A stretch of 9,690 nt of DNA from positions 1 to 9,690 of the forward strand of contig CAZVXI010000124.1 of NCBI GenBank assembly GCA_964631295.1, written 5' to 3'. The DNA is from CAZVXI01 sp964631295 (GTDB taxonomy: Bacteria > Planctomycetota > Phycisphaerae > Phycisphaerales > SM1A02). Every line of letters starts with the position of its first letter. Position 1 is the stretch's first letter. This document shows, one piece after another, positions 1-6,275 of this stretch. Below the pieces are notes generated by a model. That model was not told the origin of the DNA. It ran no database searches and was given only the letters and a program-made list of their open reading frames with translations. A program made the position numbers and the translations under genes.

Positions 1-1288
1 GCTCGTTCCAGCCGGTGATCCGGTGGATGCGGTGTGTCAGTCGTTGATTGACGCTGGTATCGAACGAGATGATCTCGTCGTTGATGGCGGCAACTCTCTC
101 TGGACAGATACGATTCGCAGGAGCAAGCAGTATCGCGATCGCTTTCGGTTCTTCGGGTCGGGCATCTCGGGAGGTGAGTCGGGCGCGCGGTTCGGGCCAT
201 CTCTCATGCCCGGCGGAGATCGCGAATCGTGGCAACACCTCAAGCCGATGTGGGAGGCGATTGCCGCGAAGGTGGATGCAGAGACGGGCAAGCCAATCGA
301 CGGTGCCGCCCCCGGAAAGCCCATCACTCACGGTGAACCATGCACGGCGTACATAGGGCCTGACGGTGCCGGTCACTATGTCAAGATGGTTCACAATGGT
401 ATCGAGTACGCGGATATGCAACTGATCTGCGAAGCTTACCACCTCATGCGCAGCACCCTGGGAATGGACCCGCGCGCAATCGGTGATGTGTTCGAGCAGT
501 GGACATCAAGCGAACTCGACAGCTACCTCATCGAGATCACCTCGGACATTCTCCGGCAGGATGATCCGCAAACGGGCAGGCCGTTCGTGGACATTGTGCT
601 TGACCGTGCCGGGCAGAAGGGGACGGGCCGGTGGACCGCGCAGAACGCGCTTGACATGGGCATGCCCACGATGAGCGTTGCGGAAGCTGTGTTCATGCGG
701 TCGATGAGTGCGCTGAAAGATGAACGAAGTGTGTCAGCGAAATCTATGCGCGGCCCGGCCACGAACGATGCAGGCGTGCATGATCGCGCTGCGTTCTGCG
801 ATGCTCTGCACGATGCGCTTTACTGCGCGAAGGTCTGCGTGTACGCGCAGGGTTTCCAACTCATGCGCGCCGCCGCGCAGGCGAGTGACTGGCCGCTTGA
901 TTTTGGCGCGATCGCTCGAATCTGGAGGGGTGGCTGCATCATCCGAGCACAACTGCTCCAGCGGATCACGGCTGCCTTCGATCGCGATGCCTCGCTGGCG
1001 AATCTGCTGATGGACCCGGAGTTTGCAGCCAGGATCAATGAAGCCCAGTCGGGCTGGCGCGAGGTCGTGTGCGCGGGCGTGCGGTCGGGGATTCCTTGTC
1101 CGGCCATGGCCTCAGCGCTTGCCTATTACGACGCGTATCGAACGGAAGTGCTCCCCGCCAACCTTCTGCAGGCGCAGAGAGATTACTTTGGAGCACATTC
1201 GTATGAGCGGGTCGATCAGGCACCCGGCCGGCGTTTCCACCTCGATTGGCCGACTGACCCGCGAGTCGAGATTGCAATCGAGCCGTGA
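1..1288 (+). CDS. gnd: 6-phosphogluconate dehydrogenase, decarboxylating (5' end outside window)
   Basis: This enzyme oxidatively decarboxylates 6-phosphogluconate to ribulose 5-phosphate with NADP+ in the cytosolic pentose phosphate pathway. The frame is open from base 2 (LVPAGDPV...), so the gene begins upstream of the window. A GTG at 23 lies in frame but is internal. About 70 N-terminal residues, including the Rossmann GxGxxG motif, are missing, judged against E. coli Gnd (468 aa). Numbering the visible part from the Leu codon at base 2, motifs in order are VVDGGNS near 26-32, GISGGESGARFGPSLMPGG near 54-72, the catalytic-lysine segment GHYVKMVHNGIEY near 124-136 (Lys about 128, Glu about 135), the family signature IVLDRAGQKGTGRW near 198-211, GCIIRAQLLQRI, and the C-terminal YFGAHSYERVD. 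An insertion of about 19 residues (ETGKPIDGAAPGKPITH) precedes the EPCTAYIGPDGAGH segment. All visible catalytic residues are intact. No terminator is evident after the stop. Confidence 0.96.
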   Translation, partial: LVPAGDPVDAVCQSLIDAGIERDDLVVDGGNSLWTDTIRRSKQYRDRFRFFGSGISGGESGARFGPSLMPGGDRESWQHLKPMWEAIAAKVDAETGKPIDGAAPGKPITHGEPCTAYIGPDGAGHYVKMVHNGIEYADMQLICEAYHLMRSTLGMDPRAIGDVFEQWTSSELDSYLIEITSDILRQDDPQTGRPFVDIVLDRAGQKGTGRWTAQNALDMGMPTMSVAEAVFMRSMSALKDERSVSAKSMRGPATNDAGVHDRAAFCDALHDALYCAKVCVYAQGFQLMRAAAQASDWPLDFGAIARIWRGGCIIRAQLLQRITAAFDRDASLANLLMDPEFAARINEAQSGWREVVCAGVRSGIPCPAMASALAYYDAYRTEVLPANLLQAQRDYFGAHSYERVDQAPGRRFHLDWPTDPRVEIAIEP

Positions 1289-1388
1289 TCGTGCCGGCCG
1301 GCGCAGCCAGACCTGTTCCCTGGCGTACTTCACGGGGGCGGGGGCGACCGGGAACGGCCGGATCGGCCCGAATCGCAGGCAATGCGGG

Positions 1389-1417
1389 TTCACAGACCAT
1401 GCAAGTGTGTCTATATT
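1389..1417 (+). promoter_or_regulatory. Putative sigma70-type promoter for the coiled-coil lipoprotein gene
   Basis: TTCACA (1389-1394) and TATATT (1412-1417) are separated by exactly 17 bp, and each matches the -35 or -10 consensus at 5 of 6 positions. They sit in the 205-bp gap between gnd and the next gene. Transcription would start near 1424, giving a leader of about 70 nt before the ATG at 1494. The rest of the gap is GC-rich and shows only weak inverted repeats, such as GTTCCC near 1314 against GGGAAC near 1350. Confidence 0.5.
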
Positions 1418-1493
1418 GGGCGGTTCTGCAATCTCAGCAGGCCGAGTTTGCCGATTTGCTGACTCCAAACCTCTTTCGAGAGAAGACGATTCC

Positions 1494-2840
1494 ATGAGAC
1501 CCACACCGACTTTGGCTCGCACGACAATGCTCGCCCTGACCGCAACCTCACTCCTCGGCGGGGGTGCATTCCTTTCAGGTTGTGAAGATTCAGAGGCCAA
1601 CGCCCGGCAGCAGGCAAGCGCCACGATTACCGAGCAGAGTCGCAAACTGGAGGCAGCCGCGCGGCAGGCCGACGCAGCCAAGCTGCAGGCAGTCGTGTCC
1701 TCACTCAACAGCGTGAAAGGGTCAGACGGCCAGCAGGCAGCAGCTGCGATGCTCGCCAGCAGCGCGAACCGGGAGCTGGCGGGGATCTCTCTGAAGGACG
1801 CAGCCGGCCTTGAACGGCAAGCCGGAGATCTCCAGTCGCTGCTGCTTGCTCAGATCGATGCGGCTGTGGAACTCAGCTTGGTGCTCGAAGCGCTCAATGC
1901 CATTGATCCAGCCGAGCAGACACGCAATCTCGATCAGGCACGCTCCGCCGCCAACGCCAGCCTTCAGCAGCACAGCAGTGAGATGGCGGATCTTGACCAG
2001 CCGATCAATGAACTGTCCGCGGCGCGGCGCGATGGTATCCAGCGTGCAGAACAACTGCGGCAGCGTGCAAACGACCTGCTCCGGCAGGCGTCACAGATGA
2101 ACTACAGCGATGGCTTCAGTGCCTATCAGGAGGGCGTGGAAACGCGCCGCGAGGCAGATCAGGTCGAGTATCAGGTTGCGCTGACCGAACTGCAACTCAA
2201 CTACAGATACGAAGCGCAGCACAACATTGCCAATGCACAGGCGAAGAGCGCTCAGGCACTCATCACCAGCATTGACGAGAGCAAGCGTGATCTCGCCACG
2301 ATGCGCAGCGACCTCCGCCAGGAGGTGCAGGCAAGCGGGCGCACCTACGATGAACTCGTCGCAAGCATAACCAACGGTGTGCAGGCGCTTCAGAACATGC
2401 GTTCGGGTGAACTCGGCTCGGCGTATGGAGAGGCGGTTGCCAAGGCCGAGGCAGCAATCGCAAAGGCCCAATCTGCCAGTGCGAAGGTTCGCCAATCCGA
2501 CTCTGCGAAAATTGCACGGGCGCGCGCTGCTGCCCTCAAAGGCCGGGCGTACGCACAGCAACTCCGCGGGTTGGAGGAGCAGGCCCTCGTGCTCCAGCGC
2601 CTTGTCAACGCATCAGACGCGATCGGGACGAACTTCTCAGACGCTTTGCAGGCGACTCGAAATCAGATCGAGCAGGCGACTGCGATGGCGCTCGAGGCCT
2701 ATTCGATGGCGCGAGAGAGTGCTCAGGGCATCACCGGCCGAGATACACAGGAAGCGATCGCGACATTCGTCACGGGGCTCGATCGGGCGATCATTTCTCT
2801 GGGTGGACAGCCAATGGCTGGGCCCGGGGCAGACGGCTGA
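1494..2840 (+). CDS. Ala/Gln-rich coiled-coil lipoprotein of unknown function
   Basis: I do not recognise a named family. The ATG at 1494 is chosen because it opens a lipoprotein signal: a short basic stretch (MRPTPTLART), a hydrophobic core, and the lipobox LSGC with the lipidated cysteine at residue 30. The open frame extends upstream to 1023, but that part overlaps gnd and has no protein-like character. The mature part (about 418 residues) has no other cysteine, is rich in Ala, Gln, Glu, Arg and Ser, and reads as long amphipathic helices almost throughout. Examples are residues 42-75, 90-205 and 225-400, with Ala at many heptad core positions. A Gly/Pro-rich tail ends the protein. Such a molecule is probably an elongated membrane-anchored coiled coil facing the periplasm, perhaps structural or a scaffold. 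The Shine-Dalgarno site is weak (GAGAGAAG about 8 nt upstream). It appears to be transcribed alone, from the promoter at 1389 to the terminator at 2874. A remote link to secreted tape-measure-like or OmpH/TolC-like coiled coils cannot be judged by eye. Confidence 0.85.
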   Translation: MRPTPTLARTTMLALTATSLLGGGAFLSGCEDSEANARQQASATITEQSRKLEAAARQADAAKLQAVVSSLNSVKGSDGQQAAAAMLASSANRELAGISLKDAAGLERQAGDLQSLLLAQIDAAVELSLVLEALNAIDPAEQTRNLDQARSAANASLQQHSSEMADLDQPINELSAARRDGIQRAEQLRQRANDLLRQASQMNYSDGFSAYQEGVETRREADQVEYQVALTELQLNYRYEAQHNIANAQAKSAQALITSIDESKRDLATMRSDLRQEVQASGRTYDELVASITNGVQALQNMRSGELGSAYGEAVAKAEAAIAKAQSASAKVRQSDSAKIARARAAALKGRAYAQQLRGLEEQALVLQRLVNASDAIGTNFSDALQATRNQIEQATAMALEAYSMARESAQGITGRDTQEAIATFVTGLDRAIISLGGQPMAGPGADG

Positions 2841-2873
2841 TCGCGGGCTGACTGTTCCTCAAACCAACCCTTG

Positions 2874-2912
2874 GCAGGCTCGCGATCGTCACATCGCGGG
2901 CCTGCTGCTTTT
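2874..2912 (+). terminator. Strong intrinsic terminator after the coiled-coil lipoprotein gene
   Basis: A 13-bp stem is formed by 2874-2886 (GCAGGCTCGCGAT) and 2893-2905 (ATCGCGGGCCTGC). All pairs are Watson-Crick except one G-T wobble (2880/2899). The loop is 6 nt (CGTCAC) and a T run follows at 2909-2912. It lies 33 bp after the stop codon at 2838-2840 and 22 bp before the next ATG, so it separates two transcription units. Confidence 0.8.
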
Positions 2913-2933
2913 CGGTGGCCGTAGAATGCACCC

Positions 2934-3305
2934 ATGCAGGATGTGGATGTCAACGTCAGCAGAGCTCGGGGATGTATGAGCGCCGCTCACGGTTTGGTTA
3001 CGGTCGCGGTTGCCGCCGTCGAGATGGCTGCAGCATTCATCCTGATGGGCTTGCTTGGCAAGATTGCTGCGGAGAGCGAAGTTGAACTGGGCGATGTTCC
3101 ACTCTGGCTGATCGACCACCCGACAGCGGTCGCGGCGCTGGCCCTGCCCGCGATGCTCGTGGGTTGCTACGCGATCGTGCGCGGCAAACGCAGCCCACTG
3201 GCGCTGATTGCACTCGAGTCGCTCCTGCTGCTCATGCCATTCATCGCCATTCTCATCGCCTTCCTCGGTGTCGTTGCCCCACTGTACGAGTTTGAGCAGA
3301 TTTGA
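2934..3305 (+). CDS. Small three-helix membrane protein, function unknown
   Basis: This 123-residue protein has three hydrophobic segments, at about residues 20-42, 65-83 and 89-115. They are joined by an acidic loop (AAESEVELGD, about 45-54) and a short basic turn (RGKRSP, 83-88). The positive-inside rule suggests that the 83-88 loop faces the cytoplasm. I see no catalytic motif or recognised family. The start is uncertain: ATG 2934 has no Shine-Dalgarno site, while an in-frame ATG at 2976 would give 109 residues and still keep all three helices. A TAGAAT at 2922-2927 lies only 6 nt before ATG 2934, which would suit a leaderless transcript. The gene ends 42 bp before the lipoprotein gene at 3348 on the same strand, so the two probably form an operon. 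Confidence 0.65.
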   Translation: MQDVDVNVSRARGCMSAAHGLVTVAVAAVEMAAAFILMGLLGKIAAESEVELGDVPLWLIDHPTAVAALALPAMLVGCYAIVRGKRSPLALIALESLLLLMPFIAILIAFLGVVAPLYEFEQI

Positions 3306-3335
3306 GAGGCCGTTACCATGATGACAGTCCGTTTC

Positions 3336-3343
3336 AGGAGGTG
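3336..3343 (+). promoter_or_regulatory. Strong ribosome binding site fixing the start at 3348
   Basis: AGGAGGTG at 3336-3343 is a near-perfect Shine-Dalgarno sequence. Its GGAGG core (3337-3341) stands 6 nt before ATG 3348. The in-frame ATG at 3318 has no such site and would add ten residues ahead of the signal peptide, so 3348 is the better start. Most other genes here have weak sites, which makes this one stand out. Confidence 0.8.
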
Positions 3344-3347
3344 TCCG

Positions 3348-4106
3348 ATGCATGTGCGCCGTCGTGTGATTTCTCTCGCTTGCCTGCCTCTCGGGGCAGC
3401 GTTGCTCTGCGGGTGTGTGTCCGAGGTTGAGCCTCGCGAAGATCCGACCGCGGAAGCCGCCGCATCTGGTGAGGCGATCGGCTACGACACAATGGACGAA
3501 CTGCTGGCGTTCCTGAAGTCGATGTCGACTGCCGACGACCGAGTGCAGATGATGGATCTGATGTGGTCGCGAAGTCTCTCAGACACGGGTACAGCACGAG
3601 CGGTCGCGGAGCTCATCGAAGCGCAGCGCGAATACCTCGTCACGCTCTCCGAGGCATTTGATGGTGCACAGTCAGAGTTACTCGACGCGGAGCTTGGCAT
3701 TGATGAATATTCTGCGGCGCTGCATGATGCGCGGGTCGGCGAGATCAGCGACTCTCGACGGACCATTGATTTCACCGATGATCTTGGTCAGGAACGTCGG
3801 CTCGTCGCAGTGAAAGTTCTCGGCAAGTGGCGGTTGCACGCGACATCCATCAAGAACGGCGAGGAAATGGTGCAGGTCTGGTTCCACCCACTGCAGGGAC
3901 GACTGCGTGGCATCACGCGGAGATATGGAGACGTCACACAGAAGATCAAGGACGGCGAGATCACCACCGCGGAAGACGCAGAAGCTGAACTTCGTGAGAT
4001 TGTGCGCGGCGGGCCGGTGCTCTACGGCGGTCTTGCGTATCTCACGATTGATGCGCAACTCGAAGCCGAACGCGAACCGCCACGGACGAACATCCGCTCC
4101 GGGTAA
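3348..4106 (+). CDS. Lipoprotein A, possible NTF2-like fold (unknown function)
   Basis: This is a 252-residue predicted lipoprotein. A basic N-terminus (MHVRRR) and hydrophobic core lead to the lipobox LCGC, with the lipidated cysteine at residue 23. An acidic, Ala-rich linker follows (24-45). Next is a helical region (about 48-105, including LLAFLKSMS and AELIEAQREYLVTLSEAFDG), then a strand-rich part (about 128-168) with TDDLGQERRLVAVKVLGKWRL, and then a C-terminal helical part (about 185-220, TAEDAEAELREIV). The pattern of helices followed by a D-x-x-G-x-x-x-x-V-x-V...GKWRL strand pair resembles small NTF2-like or DUF4878-type domains; this is an inference from the pattern only. The start at 3348 is set by a strong ribosome binding site. 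The gene is likely co-transcribed with the membrane protein at 2934. Its stop lies one base from the stop of the convergent queG. The lipoprotein beyond queG looks like a diverged paralog. Confidence 0.82.
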   Translation: MHVRRRVISLACLPLGAALLCGCVSEVEPREDPTAEAAASGEAIGYDTMDELLAFLKSMSTADDRVQMMDLMWSRSLSDTGTARAVAELIEAQREYLVTLSEAFDGAQSELLDAELGIDEYSAALHDARVGEISDSRRTIDFTDDLGQERRLVAVKVLGKWRLHATSIKNGEEMVQVWFHPLQGRLRGITRRYGDVTQKIKDGEITTAEDAEAELREIVRGGPVLYGGLAYLTIDAQLEAEREPPRTNIRSG

Positions 4107-4107
4107 C

Positions 4108-5193
4108 CTACGCGTTCAGCCGCTTCAGAACAGCGTTCGCGGTTTCGCGCACCAGAGCATCTTCCTGCTCGTCCGCGGCAATCTCTTTGATCCGGTGGCA
4201 AAGCGCTGGATCATGACGCTGCGAGAGCCAGTTCGCTGACGCAATGATCGCATTGCGTTTCATCATCACAAGCTTCGCACGCTTCAACGCTGACCGCATG
4301 AATGCATCGCGACGATCCTGCTCCGACCAGCCGAGAATCTCGAGCAGATCAAACTGATCGCGGCGTGATTCGTAGGCAGGATGTACAACTGCCCGCTTGG
4401 CGCGTCGTGTGGGCTGGCAATGCGGACAAACTTCCTGGCAGATATCGCAACCGAATATCCAGTCGCCAATCTGCTGATGGAAGCGTTCGTCGATCTGGCT
4501 TCGATGCTCGATCGTGAGGTAGCTGATGCACTTCGTGGCATCGACCTCGTAGGGTGTGATGGCATTGGTCGGGCACGCATCGATGCAGCGCGTGCAGGTG
4601 CCGCAGATGTCACGCGACTCGCTGTTGGCGCTGTCCAGGCACAGTGTTGTGAAGACCTCCCCGAGCAGCAGCCAGCTGCCGACGCCCGGCTCGATTAACA
4701 GAGTGTGCTTGCCGATCTGGCCAAGGCCGGCAGATACGGCGATCTCCCGCTCCTGAATCGGTGCTGTGTCGACACATGTACGAAACGCGTGGTCCGGGTA
4801 TTCCCCGCCAAGTGCGTCGCACAGGTCGTGCAGGCGCTTCTTCATAACGCGGTGGTAGTCGTCGCCCCGCGCGTAGCGCGCGATGCGGCCCGTGCCATAC
4901 CTGGCCCGATCACGAGAGCCAGCGTGGTAGCGATCAGCCACGCAGATGACCGACCGGGCTCCCGGCAGGATGCGCGCGGGCTCTGCACGAATATCGGTGT
5001 GATGCTCGAGATACGCCATTTCGCCATGCTTGCCAGCGGCAATCCAATCTCGCAGTTCGCTCACTCGATTTGACGGCTGAGGCCTGGCAATGCCCGCCAG
5101 TGCGAAGCCGCGTTCACGGCACAGGTCAAGTACACGCTGTGTGAGGCCCACCTTGGGATTGTGGTGATGCGGGTTGTTTGGTGGATATGGCAT
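4108..5193 (-). CDS. queG: Epoxyqueuosine reductase
   Basis: QueG reduces epoxyqueuosine to queuosine at the wobble position of GUN-anticodon tRNAs, the last step of queuosine synthesis. It uses cobalamin and two [4Fe-4S] clusters and works in the cytoplasm. The 361-residue length is typical. Visible motifs are LRDWIAAGKHGEMAYL (47-62), the catalytic aspartate in VDTAPIQERE (Asp142), GLGQIGKHTLL (157-166), the first cluster CGTCTRCIDACP (Cys197, 200, 203, 207), Cys222 in TKCISYLTIEHR, and the second cluster GCDICQEVCPHC (Cys249, 252, 256). The C-terminal 80 residues carry the HEAT-like helices seen in this family (MKRNAIIASANW, then LVRETANAVLKRL). The N-terminus MPYPPNNPHHHNPK is a short Pro/His-rich extension, so a start slightly further in is possible. 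Only a weak GAGA site precedes the ATG. The gene stands alone on its strand and is convergent with lipoprotein A at a 1-nt gap. All key residues are present. Confidence 0.96.
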   Translation of the reverse strand: MPYPPNNPHHHNPKVGLTQRVLDLCRERGFALAGIARPQPSNRVSELRDWIAAGKHGEMAYLEHHTDIRAEPARILPGARSVICVADRYHAGSRDRARYGTGRIARYARGDDYHRVMKKRLHDLCDALGGEYPDHAFRTCVDTAPIQEREIAVSAGLGQIGKHTLLIEPGVGSWLLLGEVFTTLCLDSANSESRDICGTCTRCIDACPTNAITPYEVDATKCISYLTIEHRSQIDERFHQQIGDWIFGCDICQEVCPHCQPTRRAKRAVVHPAYESRRDQFDLLEILGWSEQDRRDAFMRSALKRAKLVMMKRNAIIASANWLSQRHDPALCHRIKEIAADEQEDALVRETANAVLKRLNA

Positions 5194-5456
5194 TGTCTCA
5201 ATGGCAATCTACGCGAGATCATTCACGGCGGGAGCAGAGTCTCTCCTCTGTGCAAGAAGAACTTGCAGATCGTGGCAGGACATGGTTCGAAACGCATCTT
5301 CGTGAATCGGAAACCCGGCCATGCCGGCTCCGTAGAACGATACGACCACGATCGCTGAACTTTGCACCCCACACATGCGGTCCCGGTCGACACACACAGG
5401 CGGTCGGTCTGCGCTGGCCGCACACGATAACTCTGGCCTGGATGGAGCGACAACTC
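5194..5456. other. Divergent intergenic region between queG and lipoprotein B
   Basis: This 263-bp region must hold the promoters of queG (-) and lipoprotein B (+). I find no pair of boxes close enough to consensus to call. A minus-strand frame at 5209-5322 (37 codons, from MAGFPIHEDAF) has GGAG 5 nt before its ATG and ends 15 bp before queG. It could be a small upstream gene but has no support beyond that. No hairpin with a T run is visible. Confidence 0.4.
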
Positions 5457-5457
5457 A

Positions 5458-5483
5458 TGCCCCCACGAATTGCCCCCACGCAT
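5458..5483 (+). repeat. 13-bp tandem repeat at the start codon of lipoprotein B
   Basis: TGCCCCCACGAAT (5458-5470) is followed directly by TGCCCCCACGCAT (5471-5483), with 12 of 13 bases identical. The first copy begins inside the ATG at 5457. The unit length is not a multiple of three, so gain or loss of a copy would move the start codon out of frame with the signal peptide. Confidence 0.75.
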
Positions 5484-5695
5484 CCTGCCCGGTCGCGCGC
5501 GCTGTTTCTGAGCCTGACGATCACCTGCATCGGATCAGCCGCGATGCTCCAAGCAGGGTGTGATGATGTCACGCATGGAGCCGCAACATCGAGTGCGATC
5601 GCACCGGAACACACGTCGCCGAACGCACTGATGGCGCGATTCAACGAACTGGCAACCGCTCAGCCACACATCAACCTCACGTCGACCGCTGCCTT

Positions 5696-5703
5696 CTTTC
5701 TTT
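5696..5703 (+). repeat. CTTT duplication at the frame break of lipoprotein B
   Basis: Two CTTT units stand side by side (5696-5699, 5700-5703) within TTCTTTCTTTGC. Loss of one unit (4 nt), or of a single base, joins the upstream signal-peptide frame to the downstream domain frame. The tract therefore marks the probable position of the frameshift. Confidence 0.7.
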
Positions 5704-6275
5704 GCACCCGAGAATGATCTGCAGCGGCGATACCTGTCTTTGATCGATGCGATGACAACAACGCAGCGACTCGAACAGGCGATGTGGGACGCGTTCGGCG
5801 AGACGATCAGCGGTCCTGCCGATGCTGGTCCGTTGTCTCCTGTTCAGCAACCCGCGCGCATCCTCGCTGTGCGCGACAACTCTGCCACAGCCGATTACGT
5901 CGACGCGTTGGGAAATCGTCAGACGATCGCAATAACTCGCCACGACGATGGTTCCTGGTGGATAACCGGGCGAACACTGGAAGCAACATCGGGCATGCGA
6001 TTCTCCCACGAAACACTCTCGCAGTTGGCACGTCGATGTCGGTATTTATCCAAAGTCGCAGCCCCATTGCATGCACAGATTCGGACAAACGTCTACGCCT
6101 CTGCGGAAGATCTCCGCGCTGCACTTGGCGATGCCCTCGAGGAGGCGCACCCGTATTCCGAGGATGTCATGGCGTTGATCGAATCGCCGCCTGTTGCGAA
6201 AGTTCGCCCATCGCCCGGCACCGGCGCTGTCGGCTCACCCGGTGATGAGCACGGCTGAACAACGACAACGAGCAG

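Larger units (their letters stand above)
5457..6258 (+). pseudogene. Lipoprotein B, split by a frameshift (paralog of lipoprotein A)
   Basis: Two frames together make one protein. The first (5457-5717) has a signal peptide (MPPRIAPTHPARSRALFLSL...) with a lipobox-like LQAGC (Cys35; the Gln at -3 is atypical), then a helical part, and stops at TGA 5715-5717. The second runs open in the next frame from before 5701 (FAPENDLQRRYLSLIDAM...) to TGA 6256-6258. The joined protein would have about 265 residues, close to the 252 of lipoprotein A. It also has the same order: lipobox, helices, a strand pair with VDALGNRQTIAITRHDDG and SWWI, then helices ending in SAEDLRAALGDAL. The break lies at a duplicated CTTT (5696-5703); with one copy removed the reading continues AFFAPENDLQ without interruption. 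A GGAG at 5444-5447 serves ATG 5457; ATG 5442 is an alternative. A TTG at 5740 could start the second part alone, but it has no signal peptide and I do not favour it. Cause unresolved: true pseudogene, switchable tract, recoding or sequencing error. The other end is 17 bp from the convergent zinc-ribbon gene. Confidence 0.75.

Noticed and set aside
1310..1355. Inverted repeat GTTCCC/GGGAAC after gnd as a terminator
   Set aside because: The loop is over 20 nt and no T run follows.
1023..1493. In-frame extension upstream of the coiled-coil lipoprotein start
   Set aside because: It overlaps the end of gnd and would bury a clear lipoprotein signal peptide in the middle of the protein.
1112..1708. 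A 198-codon minus-strand frame over the gnd/lipoprotein junction
   Set aside because: It lies opposite the end of gnd and the signal peptide, both well supported, and shows no recognisable domain.
5178..5456. Extension of the lipoprotein B frame upstream through the queG start
   Set aside because: The signal peptide begins at 5457 with a GGAG site upstream; the extension is Arg/Ser-rich and overlaps the first codons of queG.
5740..6258. Separate gene starting at TTG 5740
   Set aside because: The frame is protein-like before 5740 and continues the upstream lipoprotein; no ribosome site or signal peptide supports an independent start.
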